The notes beneath the pieces are model-generated. The model saw only the letters and a program-made list of their open reading frames with translations, did not search any database and was not told the DNA's origin. Source: Roseiarcus sp963783175 (lineage in GTDB: Bacteria; Pseudomonadota; Alphaproteobacteria; Rhizobiales; Beijerinckiaceae). Taken from it: DNA of 64,000 nucleotides. Shown here in pieces: positions 32,820 through 41,588 of this stretch; the stretch's first letter is position 1; each line of letters starts with the position of its first letter. Location of the stretch: the NCBI GenBank assembly GCA_963783175.1, contig CAWANG010000002.1:1-64000 (forward strand), in the 5' to 3' direction. The translations under genes and the position numbers were made by a program.

Positions 32820-34082
32820 GTGAAGAGCCTCTATACCGGCCCGGTGTTCGAAATGGCCCGCGATCAATTCCATGTCATCGCCGATCACCTGGGCATCCCC
32901 GAGGACGAGCGCGACCGGCTCCTCTATCCGAAGCGCGCCATCGTCGTCTCGTGTCCAATTCACATGGACGACGGCAAGACGGAGGTGTTCACCGGCTATC
33001 GGGTGCAGCATCATCTCACGCTCGGTCCCGCCAAGGGAGGAACGCGTTTCGCCGCTAACGTCGATGTCGGCGAAATCGCCGCGCTGGCGATCTGGATGAG
33101 TTGGAAATGCGCTCTCGCCGACCTTCCGTATGGCGGCGGCAAGGGCGGGGTTGCGGTCGATCCGCGGGCGCTGTCGCTCCACGAGCTTGAGAACCTTTCG
33201 CGCCGCTACATGCAGGAAATGATCCCGTTCGTCGGCCCCCGAGTCGACGTGATGGCGCCGGACATGGGCACCAACGAGCAGGTGATGGCGTGGTTCATGG
33301 ACACCTATTCGATGTACCAGGGCATGACCGTCCCGGAGATCGTCACCGGGAAGCCCGTCGGCGCCGGCGGCACTTTGGGCCGGCGCGAGGCGACCGGCCA
33401 CGGCGTCGCTTTTCTTGCCTTTCGCGCCCTCGACGCCTTGGACATTGCGCCGGTCAAAGCGACGGCGATCGTCCAGGGCTTCGGCAATGTCGGCTCGCAC
33501 GCGGCGATGGGGCTGGCGGCGCGGGGCGTGAAAGTGATCGGGGTCAGCGATCACACCGCCGCCTATTATGATCCCACGGGCCTCGATGTGAAGGCGCTCG
33601 TCGCCCACGCCGCCAGGAGCGGCGAACTGGCCGGCTATTCGAGCCAGGTCACGATCGAACCGCGCGCGCTGCTCGAGCAGCCTTGCGACGTACTGGCGCC
33701 GTGCGCGGTCGAGCGGGTAATCGACGCCGACCTCGCGCGGCGCCTGCGTTGCCGCGTCATCGCCGAAGGCGCGAACGGCCCGACCACACCGGAGGCCGAC
33801 CGGGTCATCGCCGAGCGTAACGACGGCATCTTCGTCATCCCTGACATCTTATGCAACGCCGGCGGCGTCATCGTCAGCTATTTCGAATGGGTTCAGGACC
33901 TGCAGCAATATTTCTGGTCGCGGGACGAGGTGATGGACCGGCTCGAACGGGCGCTCGACCGCTCCTGGGCGATGGTCGTCGCCCGGGCCAAGCGCGACGG
34001 GGTCTCCAATCGTACGGCGGCGATGGCGATCGGGGTCGAGCGGGTGGTGAAGGCCAAGCAGGCGCGCGGGCTGTTCCCTTGA
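32820..34082 (+). CDS. Glu/Leu/Phe/Val dehydrogenase family, glutamate dehydrogenase
   Basis: Oxidative deamination of glutamate to 2-oxoglutarate and ammonia, or the reverse. GTG 32820 with GGGAG upstream gives 420 residues; an ATG two bases earlier is in another frame and stops at once. Family motifs: HHLTLGPAKGGTRFAAN, the catalytic lysine in LPYGGGKGGVAVDP, MAPDMGTNEQVMAW, and the Rossmann AIVQGFGNVGSHAAMGL. The length matches hexameric GDH. No neighbouring regulator. Confidence 0.9.
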   Translation: MKSLYTGPVFEMARDQFHVIADHLGIPEDERDRLLYPKRAIVVSCPIHMDDGKTEVFTGYRVQHHLTLGPAKGGTRFAANVDVGEIAALAIWMSWKCALADLPYGGGKGGVAVDPRALSLHELENLSRRYMQEMIPFVGPRVDVMAPDMGTNEQVMAWFMDTYSMYQGMTVPEIVTGKPVGAGGTLGRREATGHGVAFLAFRALDALDIAPVKATAIVQGFGNVGSHAAMGLAARGVKVIGVSDHTAAYYDPTGLDVKALVAHAARSGELAGYSSQVTIEPRALLEQPCDVLAPCAVERVIDADLARRLRCRVIAEGANGPTTPEADRVIAERNDGIFVIPDILCNAGGVIVSYFEWVQDLQQYFWSRDEVMDRLERALDRSWAMVVARAKRDGVSNRTAAMAIGVERVVKAKQARGLFP

Positions 34083-34109
34083 GCAGCACCGCCGTGCAGG
34101 ATCAGGCGC

Positions 34110-34682
34110 ATGGCAACTCCAAGCAATCGAATTGCCTCATGCCGCCCCATTTGCGTCCGCGCCGCGGGCGAGTCCGACATGGCGGCCGTCCGGGACATCT
34201 ACGCCCATCACGTCCTTCACTCGCTCGCCACATTCGAGGAGACGCCGCCGATGCTCGAGGACATGCTGGCGCGCCGGCGCGCGTCGGTCGAGCTCAGCCT
34301 GCCCTATCTCATCGCCGATGCGGAAGGAGAGACGGTCGGTTTCGCCTACGCCGCAGCCTATCGGCCACGCCCCGCGTATCGTTTCACGATTGAGGACTCG
34401 GTCTATGTCGTCGACGGGTGTCGGGGCCGCGGCGTAGGCTCGGCCCTGCTCGGCGAATTGATTGCAGCTTGCGAGCGCGGACCCTGGCGCCAGATGCTCG
34501 CGGTCGTCGGCGACAGCGTTAATGCGGGTTCAATCGCGCTGCACCTTCGCTTCGGCTTCGAGCTCGTGGGAACATTGCGGTCGGTCGGCTTCAAGTTCGG
34601 GCGCTGGGTCGACACGCCAATATTGCAGCGGGCGCTTGGGCCAGGCGACAGCCGCCTTTCCGGGGCTGGCGCGTCTCCGTAG
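34110..34682 (+). CDS. GNAT N-acetyltransferase, phosphinothricin-acetyltransferase-like
   Basis: 190 residues from ATG 34110. GNAT features: motif A acetyl-CoA loop GCRGRGVGSALLGELIAAC and the earlier SVYVVDG strand; ATFEETPPMLEDMLARR is typical of the Pat/Bar subfamily. Substrate is unknown; many such genes act on amino-acid analogues or tRNA-unrelated amines. Starts 27 bases after glutamate dehydrogenase, possibly cotranscribed. Confidence 0.8.
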   Translation: MATPSNRIASCRPICVRAAGESDMAAVRDIYAHHVLHSLATFEETPPMLEDMLARRRASVELSLPYLIADAEGETVGFAYAAAYRPRPAYRFTIEDSVYVVDGCRGRGVGSALLGELIAACERGPWRQMLAVVGDSVNAGSIALHLRFGFELVGTLRSVGFKFGRWVDTPILQRALGPGDSRLSGAGASP

Positions 34683-34723
34683 AGCAATAGCGCCAACCGT
34701 GCGTGTCGGGAGTCGAATGTCCG

Positions 34724-35524
34724 CTACTGCCGATCCGCCGCCTCGGGCCGCACGACGCCGGCGATCGGCCCGATGGGCCCGAGCTCATCGTCGCGATTGA
34801 GCTCAGGCGCGTAGAGCGACGACACCGAGCCGTCGAGGAAGAGCGCGTTCGGGCAGTCGAGGCCGTCTCGGAACAATCGCGCGAAGGCGTCGAAGGTCAC
34901 CGGCTCGTCGGCGATGGCGAACATGACCGCCCCCCCGTCGCACGCGCCAACGCCGTTGCGGATCTTCGCCGAGGTCCCGTTCGGCCGGATTTTGGGATGG
35001 ATCTTGCCGTCGACGACCAGCATCGGGCCCGACTGGTTCGCAAAGCGCGCCGCGGGCGGAGCAGCGAGAAAGCGGGTCGTCTCGGTGACTCCCGCGGCCC
35101 CGTCGCCGACCCAGAAGACGCCGTTCGGCTTCAGGTGAAAATTGGTCGCGCCGGCCCGGGTGTCGGCCTCGTGCAGCTTCCTCCGATTCTCGACGTAGAG
35201 CCCGACCGGCGACTGGTCCTCCTTGAACATGCCGGCGTTCATCGCGAACATCAGCCGCTCGCCCTTCGCTTTCAGCGCCGCGGCGAGCGCGGCCAGCGAT
35301 CCGTAGGGCTTGCCGTCGGCGCCGCTCAGGAAGAGGCGAATGTCGTCATGCCGCGGATCGAAGGCGCAGACGGTGAACTTCGCGCCGTCGAAGCTTTTGG
35401 GAGCGCAGCCGGCGTCGGCCGGCGTCGCGCTGCGAGCGAGGCACAGGAAACCGATCAAAACGGCGAGACGGCCGCGCCGCGCCACAGGGATTCGATCCTT
35501 CGCCGGGACCCGGGGGATTTTCAT
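34724..35524 (-). CDS. exported phosphodiester-glycosidase family protein
   Basis: 266 residues from the ATG at 35524 with a long basic start and the hydrophobic RLAVLIGFLCLARSATPADA signal. The domain resembles the NAGPA phosphodiester alpha-GlcNAcase family: AMNAGMFKEDQSPVGLYVEN, the Asn-Gly motif, PMLVVDGKIHPKI, and ALFLDGSVSSLYAP with the conserved LDGG-like LDGS. In bacteria the role is unclear, perhaps envelope glycopolymer processing. Confidence 0.7.
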   Translation of the reverse strand: MKIPRVPAKDRIPVARRGRLAVLIGFLCLARSATPADAGCAPKSFDGAKFTVCAFDPRHDDIRLFLSGADGKPYGSLAALAAALKAKGERLMFAMNAGMFKEDQSPVGLYVENRRKLHEADTRAGATNFHLKPNGVFWVGDGAAGVTETTRFLAAPPAARFANQSGPMLVVDGKIHPKIRPNGTSAKIRNGVGACDGGAVMFAIADEPVTFDAFARLFRDGLDCPNALFLDGSVSSLYAPELNRDDELGPIGPIAGVVRPEAADRQ

Positions 35525-35640
35525 GCGCCTTGATTTCGTGCGTCGAATCATCGGGCGGCGCGTCAAGAGTAAATCTCCGACAGGCTTTGCGCCACCACGT
35601 CCGCGGCGCGGAAGCGTCTCAGTTTGAATTTGCGTCAGTC

Positions 35641-36015
35641 TCAGGTCTGCCGTCTTTTGTAGGCCGACGAGAAATCCTGTGGCGGCGCCGTCACAGCGAG
35701 ATATACGAACGGCTCGCTGCCCGTGTTGGTAACGCCGTGGATCGTGCCCGGAGGCGTGCGCACAACATCGCCGGCGCGCAACTTGTCTGTCTCGCCCCCC
35801 GCCATCAATAGCACGGCGCTCCCCTGCTCAATCAGCCATATTTGTTCGCTGACCGGGTGCTGATGTCTTGCCGAGGTGGCACCCGGCTCCATCGTGACAC
35901 GCGTGATGGTGACCTGGGCTTCGGGCGCATTGTTGGGCCACACGATCTGTACGGATCGAAAGCCCGGCTTCTCCAACGTTGTCGAGTCTGCCGCCGAAAG
36001 ACGTTGAATCGTCAA
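35641..36015 (-). CDS. cupin domain protein
   Basis: A small beta-barrel protein. Cupin motif 1 reads ARHQHPVSEQIWLIEQGSAV and motif 2 PGTIHGVTNTG, giving three metal-binding histidines. The TTG at 36015 (GAGGGAG 12 bases upstream) gives 124 residues; an ATG at 36096 would make 151 but the extra N terminus is atypical. Ligand or enzyme role unknown. Its 5' end faces the FAD oxidase stop, 95 bases away. Confidence 0.7.
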   Translation of the reverse strand: MTIQRLSAADSTTLEKPGFRSVQIVWPNNAPEAQVTITRVTMEPGATSARHQHPVSEQIWLIEQGSAVLLMAGGETDKLRAGDVVRTPPGTIHGVTNTGSEPFVYLAVTAPPQDFSSAYKRRQT

Positions 36016-36109
36016 GATCGCTATTCTCCCTCTCCCCAGAGGCCACCCGTCGTCCTGAGCAAGACGCCGAATGGGATCGCCCTCGATTAGGTGCAAAAAG
36101 GCCGCAACA

Positions 36110-37522
36110 TCACAGCACCTTGCCCGGATTCATTACGCCGTTCGGATCGAGCGCCGCCTTGATCTGCCGCATGATCGCGAGCGAGGCGGGGTCCTTGTAG
36201 CGGGCGAGCAGTCCGCGCTTGAGCTGACCGACGCCGTGCTCGGCCGAATACGAGCCGCCGAGGCGGGCGACAATCCCGTGGACGATTTCGTTCATCGCGT
36301 CCCAGCGGTCGAGAAAGGCTTGCGGATCGGCGCCTATCGGCTGCGAGACATTGAAATGGATGTTGCCGTCGCCGAGATGGCCGAAGGCGACCACGCGAGC
36401 GCCGGGCGCGAAAGCTTCGACAGCGGTCGTAGCCTCCCTGATCATCGCCGGCACGAGGCCGACCTCCACCGAAACGTCATGCTTGATCGAGGCGCGTTCC
36501 TTGATCTGCGCTTCGGGAATCGATTCGCGCAGGCGCCAGAACTCCGCCCGCTGCTCGAGCGAAGAGGCGATCGACGCGTCGTCGATGATCCCGCCCTCGA
36601 GCGCCGCCTCCAGTGCGCCGGCAAGCGCTTCGTCGAGCCCGCCCGGCGTCTGCGAAGCCGCTTCCATCAGCACGTACCAGGCGTGCGCGGTGGCGAGGGG
36701 CTTCCGCGCCAGGCCGTTCTTCACCGTGATGTCGAAAGCGTTGCGGCCGATCAGCTCGAAACTTGTGACATGGCCGAGGCGCTCGCGGACCATTCTCAGG
36801 AGCCTCAGCGCGTCTTCCGGGCTCTTGAGGCCGATGAACGCCGTCGCCCGCGCGCGCGGATTGGCGAACAGCCGAAGCGAAGCGGCGGTCACGATCCCGA
36901 GCGTGCCCTCGGCGCCGATGAAGAGGCCCTTCACATCGTAGCCGGTGTTGTCCTTGCGCAGCTTGCTTAAGCCGTTGACGATCCGCCCGTCGGCGAGCAC
37001 GGCTTCGACGCCGGTGACGAGGTCGCGCGTGTTGCCGTAGGCGATCACGGTCACGCCGCCGGCGTTGGTCGAGACATTGCCGCCGATGGTGCAGGTTCCC
37101 TCCGCCGCCAGCGACAGCGGAAAGAGCCGGTCGGCGGCCAGCGCAGCGGCTTGGGCCTCGGCGAGCGTGACGCCGGCTTCGCAGACCATCACGTCGCCAT
37201 CGAGATCGACCTCGCGGATCTCGCGCAGTCGCTGGGTCGAGAGGATGATCTCTTCGCCGCTCAGGTCCGGCGTCTGTCCGCCGACGAGCCCGGTGTTGCC
37301 GCCCTGCGGTACGATGCCGATACGAGCCTCGTTGCACAAGGCCGCGACGGCCGCGACTTCGCTGGTCGCGCCCGGCCGCACGAGCGCGAGCGCCTTGCCG
37401 CAATAGAGGCGGCGCGGCTCGATAAGCGCGCTGGCGAAGAGTGACGGATCGGTCAGCACATGGCGCGGCCCGACGATCTTCTGCAGGGAAGCAAGAATGA
37501 CGTCCCGTTTCGTCGCGTCCAC
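36110..37522 (-). CDS. FAD-binding oxidoreductase, D-lactate / 2-hydroxyacid dehydrogenase type
   Basis: 470 residues of the VAO-type flavoprotein family. FAD-binding features: GIVPQGGNTGLVGGQTPD near residue 68, and LAAEGTCTIGGNVSTNAGGV and KGLFIGAEGTLGIVTAAS in the PCMH domain; the C-terminal domain has HLGDGNIHFNVSQP and YSAEHGVGQLKR, which bind metal and substrate in D-2-hydroxyglutarate and D-lactate dehydrogenases. Electron acceptor and exact substrate cannot be told. One base separates it from the rRNA methyltransferase gene upstream, so they are cotranscribed. Confidence 0.85.
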   Translation of the reverse strand: MDATKRDVILASLQKIVGPRHVLTDPSLFASALIEPRRLYCGKALALVRPGATSEVAAVAALCNEARIGIVPQGGNTGLVGGQTPDLSGEEIILSTQRLREIREVDLDGDVMVCEAGVTLAEAQAAALAADRLFPLSLAAEGTCTIGGNVSTNAGGVTVIAYGNTRDLVTGVEAVLADGRIVNGLSKLRKDNTGYDVKGLFIGAEGTLGIVTAASLRLFANPRARATAFIGLKSPEDALRLLRMVRERLGHVTSFELIGRNAFDITVKNGLARKPLATAHAWYVLMEAASQTPGGLDEALAGALEAALEGGIIDDASIASSLEQRAEFWRLRESIPEAQIKERASIKHDVSVEVGLVPAMIREATTAVEAFAPGARVVAFGHLGDGNIHFNVSQPIGADPQAFLDRWDAMNEIVHGIVARLGGSYSAEHGVGQLKRGLLARYKDPASLAIMRQIKAALDPNGVMNPGKVL

Positions 37523-38785
37523 CTAGAGAAGCCTCCGCGCGCGCGTTTTCGTTTTCGGTCGGCGAAAGACTGCGGCGATTTCGACATGGGGGGAAAAGCG
37601 AAACTGGTCAAGCGGCGTCACCGCCTCGATTTTATACCCGCCGTCAATGAGAATGTGCGCATCGCGGGCGAAGGTCGTCGCGTTGCAGGAGATGGACGCG
37701 ATAAGTGGCACGGCGGACGCGGCGAGCGCGCGAGACTGCTCGAGCGCGCCCGCGCGCGGCGGATCGATGAGTAGTGCGTCGAACCCGGCGAGCTCGTCGA
37801 CTCTCAGCGGACGGCGGAAAAGATCGCGCGTCTCGGCGGCGAGCTTGCGCACACCCGACGTCGTCGCGGCCGCGCGGGCGAGCGCGGCGATGGCCGCGTC
37901 GTCGGCGTCGGCGGCGAACACTTCGCGCCGGCGGGCGAGCCTCAGCGCAAAGGCGCCCGCGCCGCAGAACAGGTCCGAGACCCGCTTCGAGTCCGCGAAC
38001 GCGCGCTCGACGAACGTCGCGAGCAGCCTTTCGCCGGCTTCGGTCGCCTGCAGAAAGCCACCCGGCGGCAGCTTGACCAGCGCCTCGCCGAACGCGACGC
38101 GGGGCGGCCGGCGCTCGATCACCACTTCGCCGTGGTTGGAGACACGCGCGAGGTCGAGCGCGTGCGCCGTCCGCGCGAGCTTTTGCGCCTCGGCGCGATC
38201 GAGCGGCCCCGAACCGCGCAGGTCGACGTCGAGTCCGTCCAGCGTCGCTGTCACGCCGATGTCGAGCGGCTTCATCAGTCCTTTGAGATCGCCGCTCAAT
38301 GCCCGCGCCGCGGCAATCGCGCCCGCCATGCCGGGGCTGAACAGCGGGCAGTCGTCGATCGCGATGATGTCGTGCGAGCGGACGCGCATGAAGCCGACCT
38401 CATCGGCTTGGCCATGAGGAAAGCGGGCATGAAAGGTCGCGCGGCGTCGACCCGCGCCATGCGCGTCGACGAGCTCGCCGACCTCGGCCGCGACGCCTTC
38501 GCGCTTGAGCGCCTCGACCACGAGGCCGCGCTTCCATTGGCGATAGAGCCTATCCGACATGTGTTGCGCCGCGCAGCCGCCGCAGCGGCCGTACCAAGGG
38601 CAGATCGGTTTGGCGCGATCGGGCGCGGCGCTCAGCGTCTCGATCAGCTCCGCCCGCTTGCCGGCGAGCCTGGCCAACACCCGCTCGCCGGGCAGCGCGC
38701 CCGGAACGATTGCGCCGTCGGCGGCGACGCCCTCGCCATGCGCGTCTAGCGCGACGATCGAAAGCTCTTCGACCGGGTCAGCCAT
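37523..38785 (-). CDS. class I SAM-dependent RNA (uracil-5-) methyltransferase, TrmA/RlmD type
   Basis: 420 residues. N-terminal TRAM-like domain, then a four-cysteine cluster PICPWYGRCGGCAAQHMS that holds an iron-sulfur centre as in RlmD. The SAM-binding SDLFCGAGAFALRLARR (about residues 268-284), FDALLIDPPRAGA and the catalytic cysteine in SISCNATTFARD are complete. Likely makes m5U in 23S rRNA or tRNA; which one cannot be decided. Overlaps tlyA by 8 bases. Confidence 0.9.
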   Translation of the reverse strand: MADPVEELSIVALDAHGEGVAADGAIVPGALPGERVLARLAGKRAELIETLSAAPDRAKPICPWYGRCGGCAAQHMSDRLYRQWKRGLVVEALKREGVAAEVGELVDAHGAGRRRATFHARFPHGQADEVGFMRVRSHDIIAIDDCPLFSPGMAGAIAAARALSGDLKGLMKPLDIGVTATLDGLDVDLRGSGPLDRAEAQKLARTAHALDLARVSNHGEVVIERRPPRVAFGEALVKLPPGGFLQATEAGERLLATFVERAFADSKRVSDLFCGAGAFALRLARRREVFAADADDAAIAALARAAATTSGVRKLAAETRDLFRRPLRVDELAGFDALLIDPPRAGALEQSRALAASAVPLIASISCNATTFARDAHILIDGGYKIEAVTPLDQFRFSPHVEIAAVFRRPKTKTRARRLL

Positions 38786-39503
38786 GGCGGGCGGCGATCA
38801 AGAATTCCCGCGCCCCGCCGCCGCCGAGGATCGGCGACGCAATGAGGCCGAGCGCCGACCAGCCCTGCGCTTCGATCGCGGCGCGCACAGCGGCGCACGC
38901 GCGTGCGAGCGCCGCTTCGCTTCTGACCCGGCCCTTGACGATGTCGGTCCGTCCGAGCTCGAACTGCGGCTTGACGAGGCTGACGAGCCATGCCGGCTCG
39001 GCAGCGAGTTTCAGCACATGTGGCAGCACGAGCCGTTGCGAAATGAAGCTCACGTCGACGACGATCGCCGCCGGCTGCTCGCCGAGACGCTCGGCGTTAA
39101 GCGCGCGCGCATCGACGCCTTCGAGGAACCGCACGCGCTTGTCGGCCGCGAGGCGCGGATCGAGCTGTCCGCGGCCGACGTCGACCGCAACAACCTTCGC
39201 CGCGCGGCGCTGGAGCAAGACGTCGGTGAAGCCTCCCGTCGAGGCGCCGACGTCGAGGCAGACGAGGCCCGCGGGATCGAGCCCGAATGCGTCGAGCGCG
39301 GCGGCAAGCTTGACCCCGCCGCGCGAGACATAAGGGTGGGGCGGCTCGGCCTCGATCGGCGCGTCGTCGGCCAGAGCCGCGGACGCCTTCGTGAGCGCCA
39401 CCCCGCCGACGCTGACCAGCCCGGCCGCGATCGCAGCCTGTGCTCGTGCCCGGCTCGAAAAGAAGCCGCGTTCGACGAGAACGATGTCCGCGCGCTTGCG
39501 CAT
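38778..39503 (-). CDS. tlyA: TlyA-family 2'-O-methyltransferase
   Basis: 241 residues from the ATG at 39503 (MRKRADIVLVERGFFSSR), an S4 RNA-binding domain (residues 1-60) followed by an FtsJ-like methyltransferase with CLDVGASTGGFTDVLLQRR and VKPQFELGR. TlyA methylates 16S and 23S rRNA C nucleotides and affects capreomycin sensitivity in mycobacteria; the same role here is inferred. It overlaps the downstream methyltransferase by 8 bases, so two RNA methylases are cotranscribed. Confidence 0.92.
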   Translation of the reverse strand: MRKRADIVLVERGFFSSRARAQAAIAAGLVSVGGVALTKASAALADDAPIEAEPPHPYVSRGGVKLAAALDAFGLDPAGLVCLDVGASTGGFTDVLLQRRAAKVVAVDVGRGQLDPRLAADKRVRFLEGVDARALNAERLGEQPAAIVVDVSFISQRLVLPHVLKLAAEPAWLVSLVKPQFELGRTDIVKGRVRSEAALARACAAVRAAIEAQGWSALGLIASPILGGGGAREFLIAARHG

Positions 39504-39504
39504 T

Positions 39505-39613
39505 GCCCTCACCCCGACCCTCTTCCGCGATCCCCGGGTCAAGCCCGGGACGAGAGGGGGCGCTACCCTTCTCCGGTTCACGGGAGAAGGTGGCCCGAAG
39601 GGCCGGATGAGGG
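39505..39613. repeat. REP-like palindromic intergenic element
   Basis: Outer CCCTC (39506-39510) and GAGGG (39609-39613) enclose three nested palindromes: CCCGGG-TCAAG-CCCGGG (39533-39549), CCTTCTCC-N8-GGAGAAGG (39567-39590) and GGCCC-GAA-GGGCC (39592-39604). Read on the minus strand this is the common Hyphomicrobiales intergenic pattern beginning CCCTCATCCGGCCCTTCGGG. It sits between lysE and tlyA and probably ends or stabilises the lysE transcript. Confidence 0.8.
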
Positions 39614-39614
39614 T

Positions 39615-40235
39615 CTACAGCCGTGCGAGCGCCAGCCCAAGCGCGGCCCCGGCACCGACCAGGATCGCGCCGGTGAGACGATTGCGGGCTCGGCCAAAGC
39701 GGGCGACGAGGCCGCGTGCGCGCGCGCCGGCAAAAGCCCATCCGCTGTCGACGACGAAGCCGATGGCGACAAAGGTCACGCTCAAGATCGCCATCTGTTT
39801 GTTGAGCGGCGCGTCGGCAACCAGGAACTGGGGCAGGAAGGCGGCGTAGAATACGAGCGGCTTCGGATTGGTGAGCGAAACGAGAAACCCGCGGGTGAAA
39901 ATCCTGCGGGGCGAAACGGGCGCGACGTGCGAAAGGTCGCCGGCCGGCGTGCGCCAGTCGCGAACGCCGAGCCACAGCAGATAGACCACGCCGAGCCAGC
40001 GCAAGGTGTTGAAGCCCTGCGCAAGCGCGCCCACGAGAGCCGTCACCCCGAACGCGGCCACCGAAAGCTGCACGATCATGCCTACGATGGTGCCGAGCAC
40101 CGTCACGAGGCCCACACGCGCGCCGAACGCGAGGCTGTTGGCCACGATCAGCGCGACGTTCGGCCCGGGCACCAGCATCAGGAGCACGGTTGCGGCGACA
40201 AAGGCGGCATAGAGAGATGGGGACAAGAGATTCAC
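39615..40235 (-). CDS. LysE-family amino-acid exporter
   Basis: 206 residues, six hydrophobic helices. The family start LVPGPNVALIVANSLAFGAR (residues 21-40), RRIFTRGFLVSLTNPKPLVF and YAAFLPQF are conserved. LysE/RhtB proteins export amino acids or homoserine; the substrate cannot be told. Transcribed divergently from the MFS gene with 107 bases between their starts, and followed by the REP-like element. Confidence 0.9.
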   Translation of the reverse strand: MNLLSPSLYAAFVAATVLLMLVPGPNVALIVANSLAFGARVGLVTVLGTIVGMIVQLSVAAFGVTALVGALAQGFNTLRWLGVVYLLWLGVRDWRTPAGDLSHVAPVSPRRIFTRGFLVSLTNPKPLVFYAAFLPQFLVADAPLNKQMAILSVTFVAIGFVVDSGWAFAGARARGLVARFGRARNRLTGAILVGAGAALGLALARL

Positions 40236-40342
40236 GTTGGGTTAAAGAGCGCCTTCTAGGATCGGCGCCCGAGGAACAAAATCGACCACGCGGCGTTCCC
40301 GGACGCGGACCGGGGCTGTGGGACGCGTTTCGGACTCAGGCG

Positions 40343-41588
40343 ATGCTCCCTATCCCCTATGCGCTTGACGCAGTCAATTTCCTCGCCGCCGACGTTCGCA
40401 ACCTTTTCGGGCCGTTCGTCAACGTGTTCCTGGTCACAAGCCGGCATTGGAGCCAAACCGATGTCGGACTGGTGACGACGGCAAGTGGGCTCCTCGGCAT
40501 AGTGTTTCAGACCCCGATCGGCGCGGCGATCGACATTGTGCGCGCCAAGCGCGGCGTCATCGTCCTGACGATGGCGGCGATGGCGCTGTCAGGCGCCATT
40601 ATTTTCGCCGCTCCGACCTTCTGGCCGATGGCGATCGCGCTCAGCATCCTCGCGGTCGCCGGCGACGCCTTCGCGCCGGCGGTCTCGGCGCTCACCCTCG
40701 GCCTGGTGACGAAGGACAAGCTCGCGCGGCGGCTCGGCCGCAACTCGGCTTTCGACCACGGCGGCAACATCGCCATCGCGCTTCTGGCCGGCGCGGTCGG
40801 CTACGCCTTCTCGCAGCGCGCCGTCTTTCTCATGGTTCCCATCTTCGCGGCCTTGACCTCGGCGGCCGTGCTCGCCATTCCAGCGGATGCAATCAACCAG
40901 GACCGGGCGAGAGACCTTTCCTCCAATGGCGAAGCGCAAGGGATCGCGGCCGGATATCGCATATTGTTCGAGACTCGTCCGCTGATGATTTTCGCTCTTT
41001 GCGCCATGTTGTTCCACTTCGCCAACGCGCCGCTTCTGCCGCTTGTCGGCCAGAAGCTCGCGCTTCAATTTCCCAAGGAGGCGACGGCGATGATGTCGTT
41101 CTGCATGATCGCCGCGCAGGGCGTCATGCTGCCGATCGCGATCCTCGTCGGGCGCAACGCAGACTCCTGGGGACGACGGCCGATCTTTCTCGTCGCCTTC
41201 GCCGTGCTGCCGATTCGGGCGGCGCTCTATATTCTGTCGGACAACGCCTTCTGGCTCATCGGCGTCCAGTTGCTCGATGGGGTGGGGGCGGGTATCTATC
41301 GGCGCGCTTACGCCGCTGGTCATCGCCGACATCATGCGCGGCAGCGGCCGATTTAACCTCGCGCAAGGCGCTGTCGCGACCACGATGGGAATTGGCGCCT
41401 CGGCCAGCGCCTTGTTCGCCGGCGAGACGGTCGATCATTTCGGCTATTCCGCCTCGTTCCTCGCCCTCGGCGCCGCCGCGGCCGCAGCTTTTGTTGTCTT
41501 CTTCACGTTCATGCCGGAGACGCGTGATGGGCATGCGACGGAGCGCGCGGGCGCGGCGAGGGCGCTCGAAGGCGCGGCAGGCGAATGA
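40343..41588 (+). pseudogene. MFS transporter interrupted by one extra base
   Basis: The first frame from ATG 40343 (MLPIPYALDAVNFLAADVRN) encodes ten of twelve helices, with MFS loop GAAIDIVRAKRGVI and NADSWGRRPIFL, up to LLDGVGAGIY at 41299, then goes out of frame and stops at 41356. The +1 frame continues at once as GALTPLVIADIMRGSGRF and the last two helices to 41588. Dropping one base within 41297-41301 restores GAGIYGALTPLV, a complete transporter of about 415 residues. A real mutation or a sequencing error. The stop overlaps the anion permease start (ATGA). Confidence 0.82.

Noticed and set aside
38559..40259. 566-codon plus-strand frame over tlyA, the REP-like element and lysE
   Set aside because: It reads antisense to two clearly conserved genes and has a skewed Arg/Gly/Asp composition.
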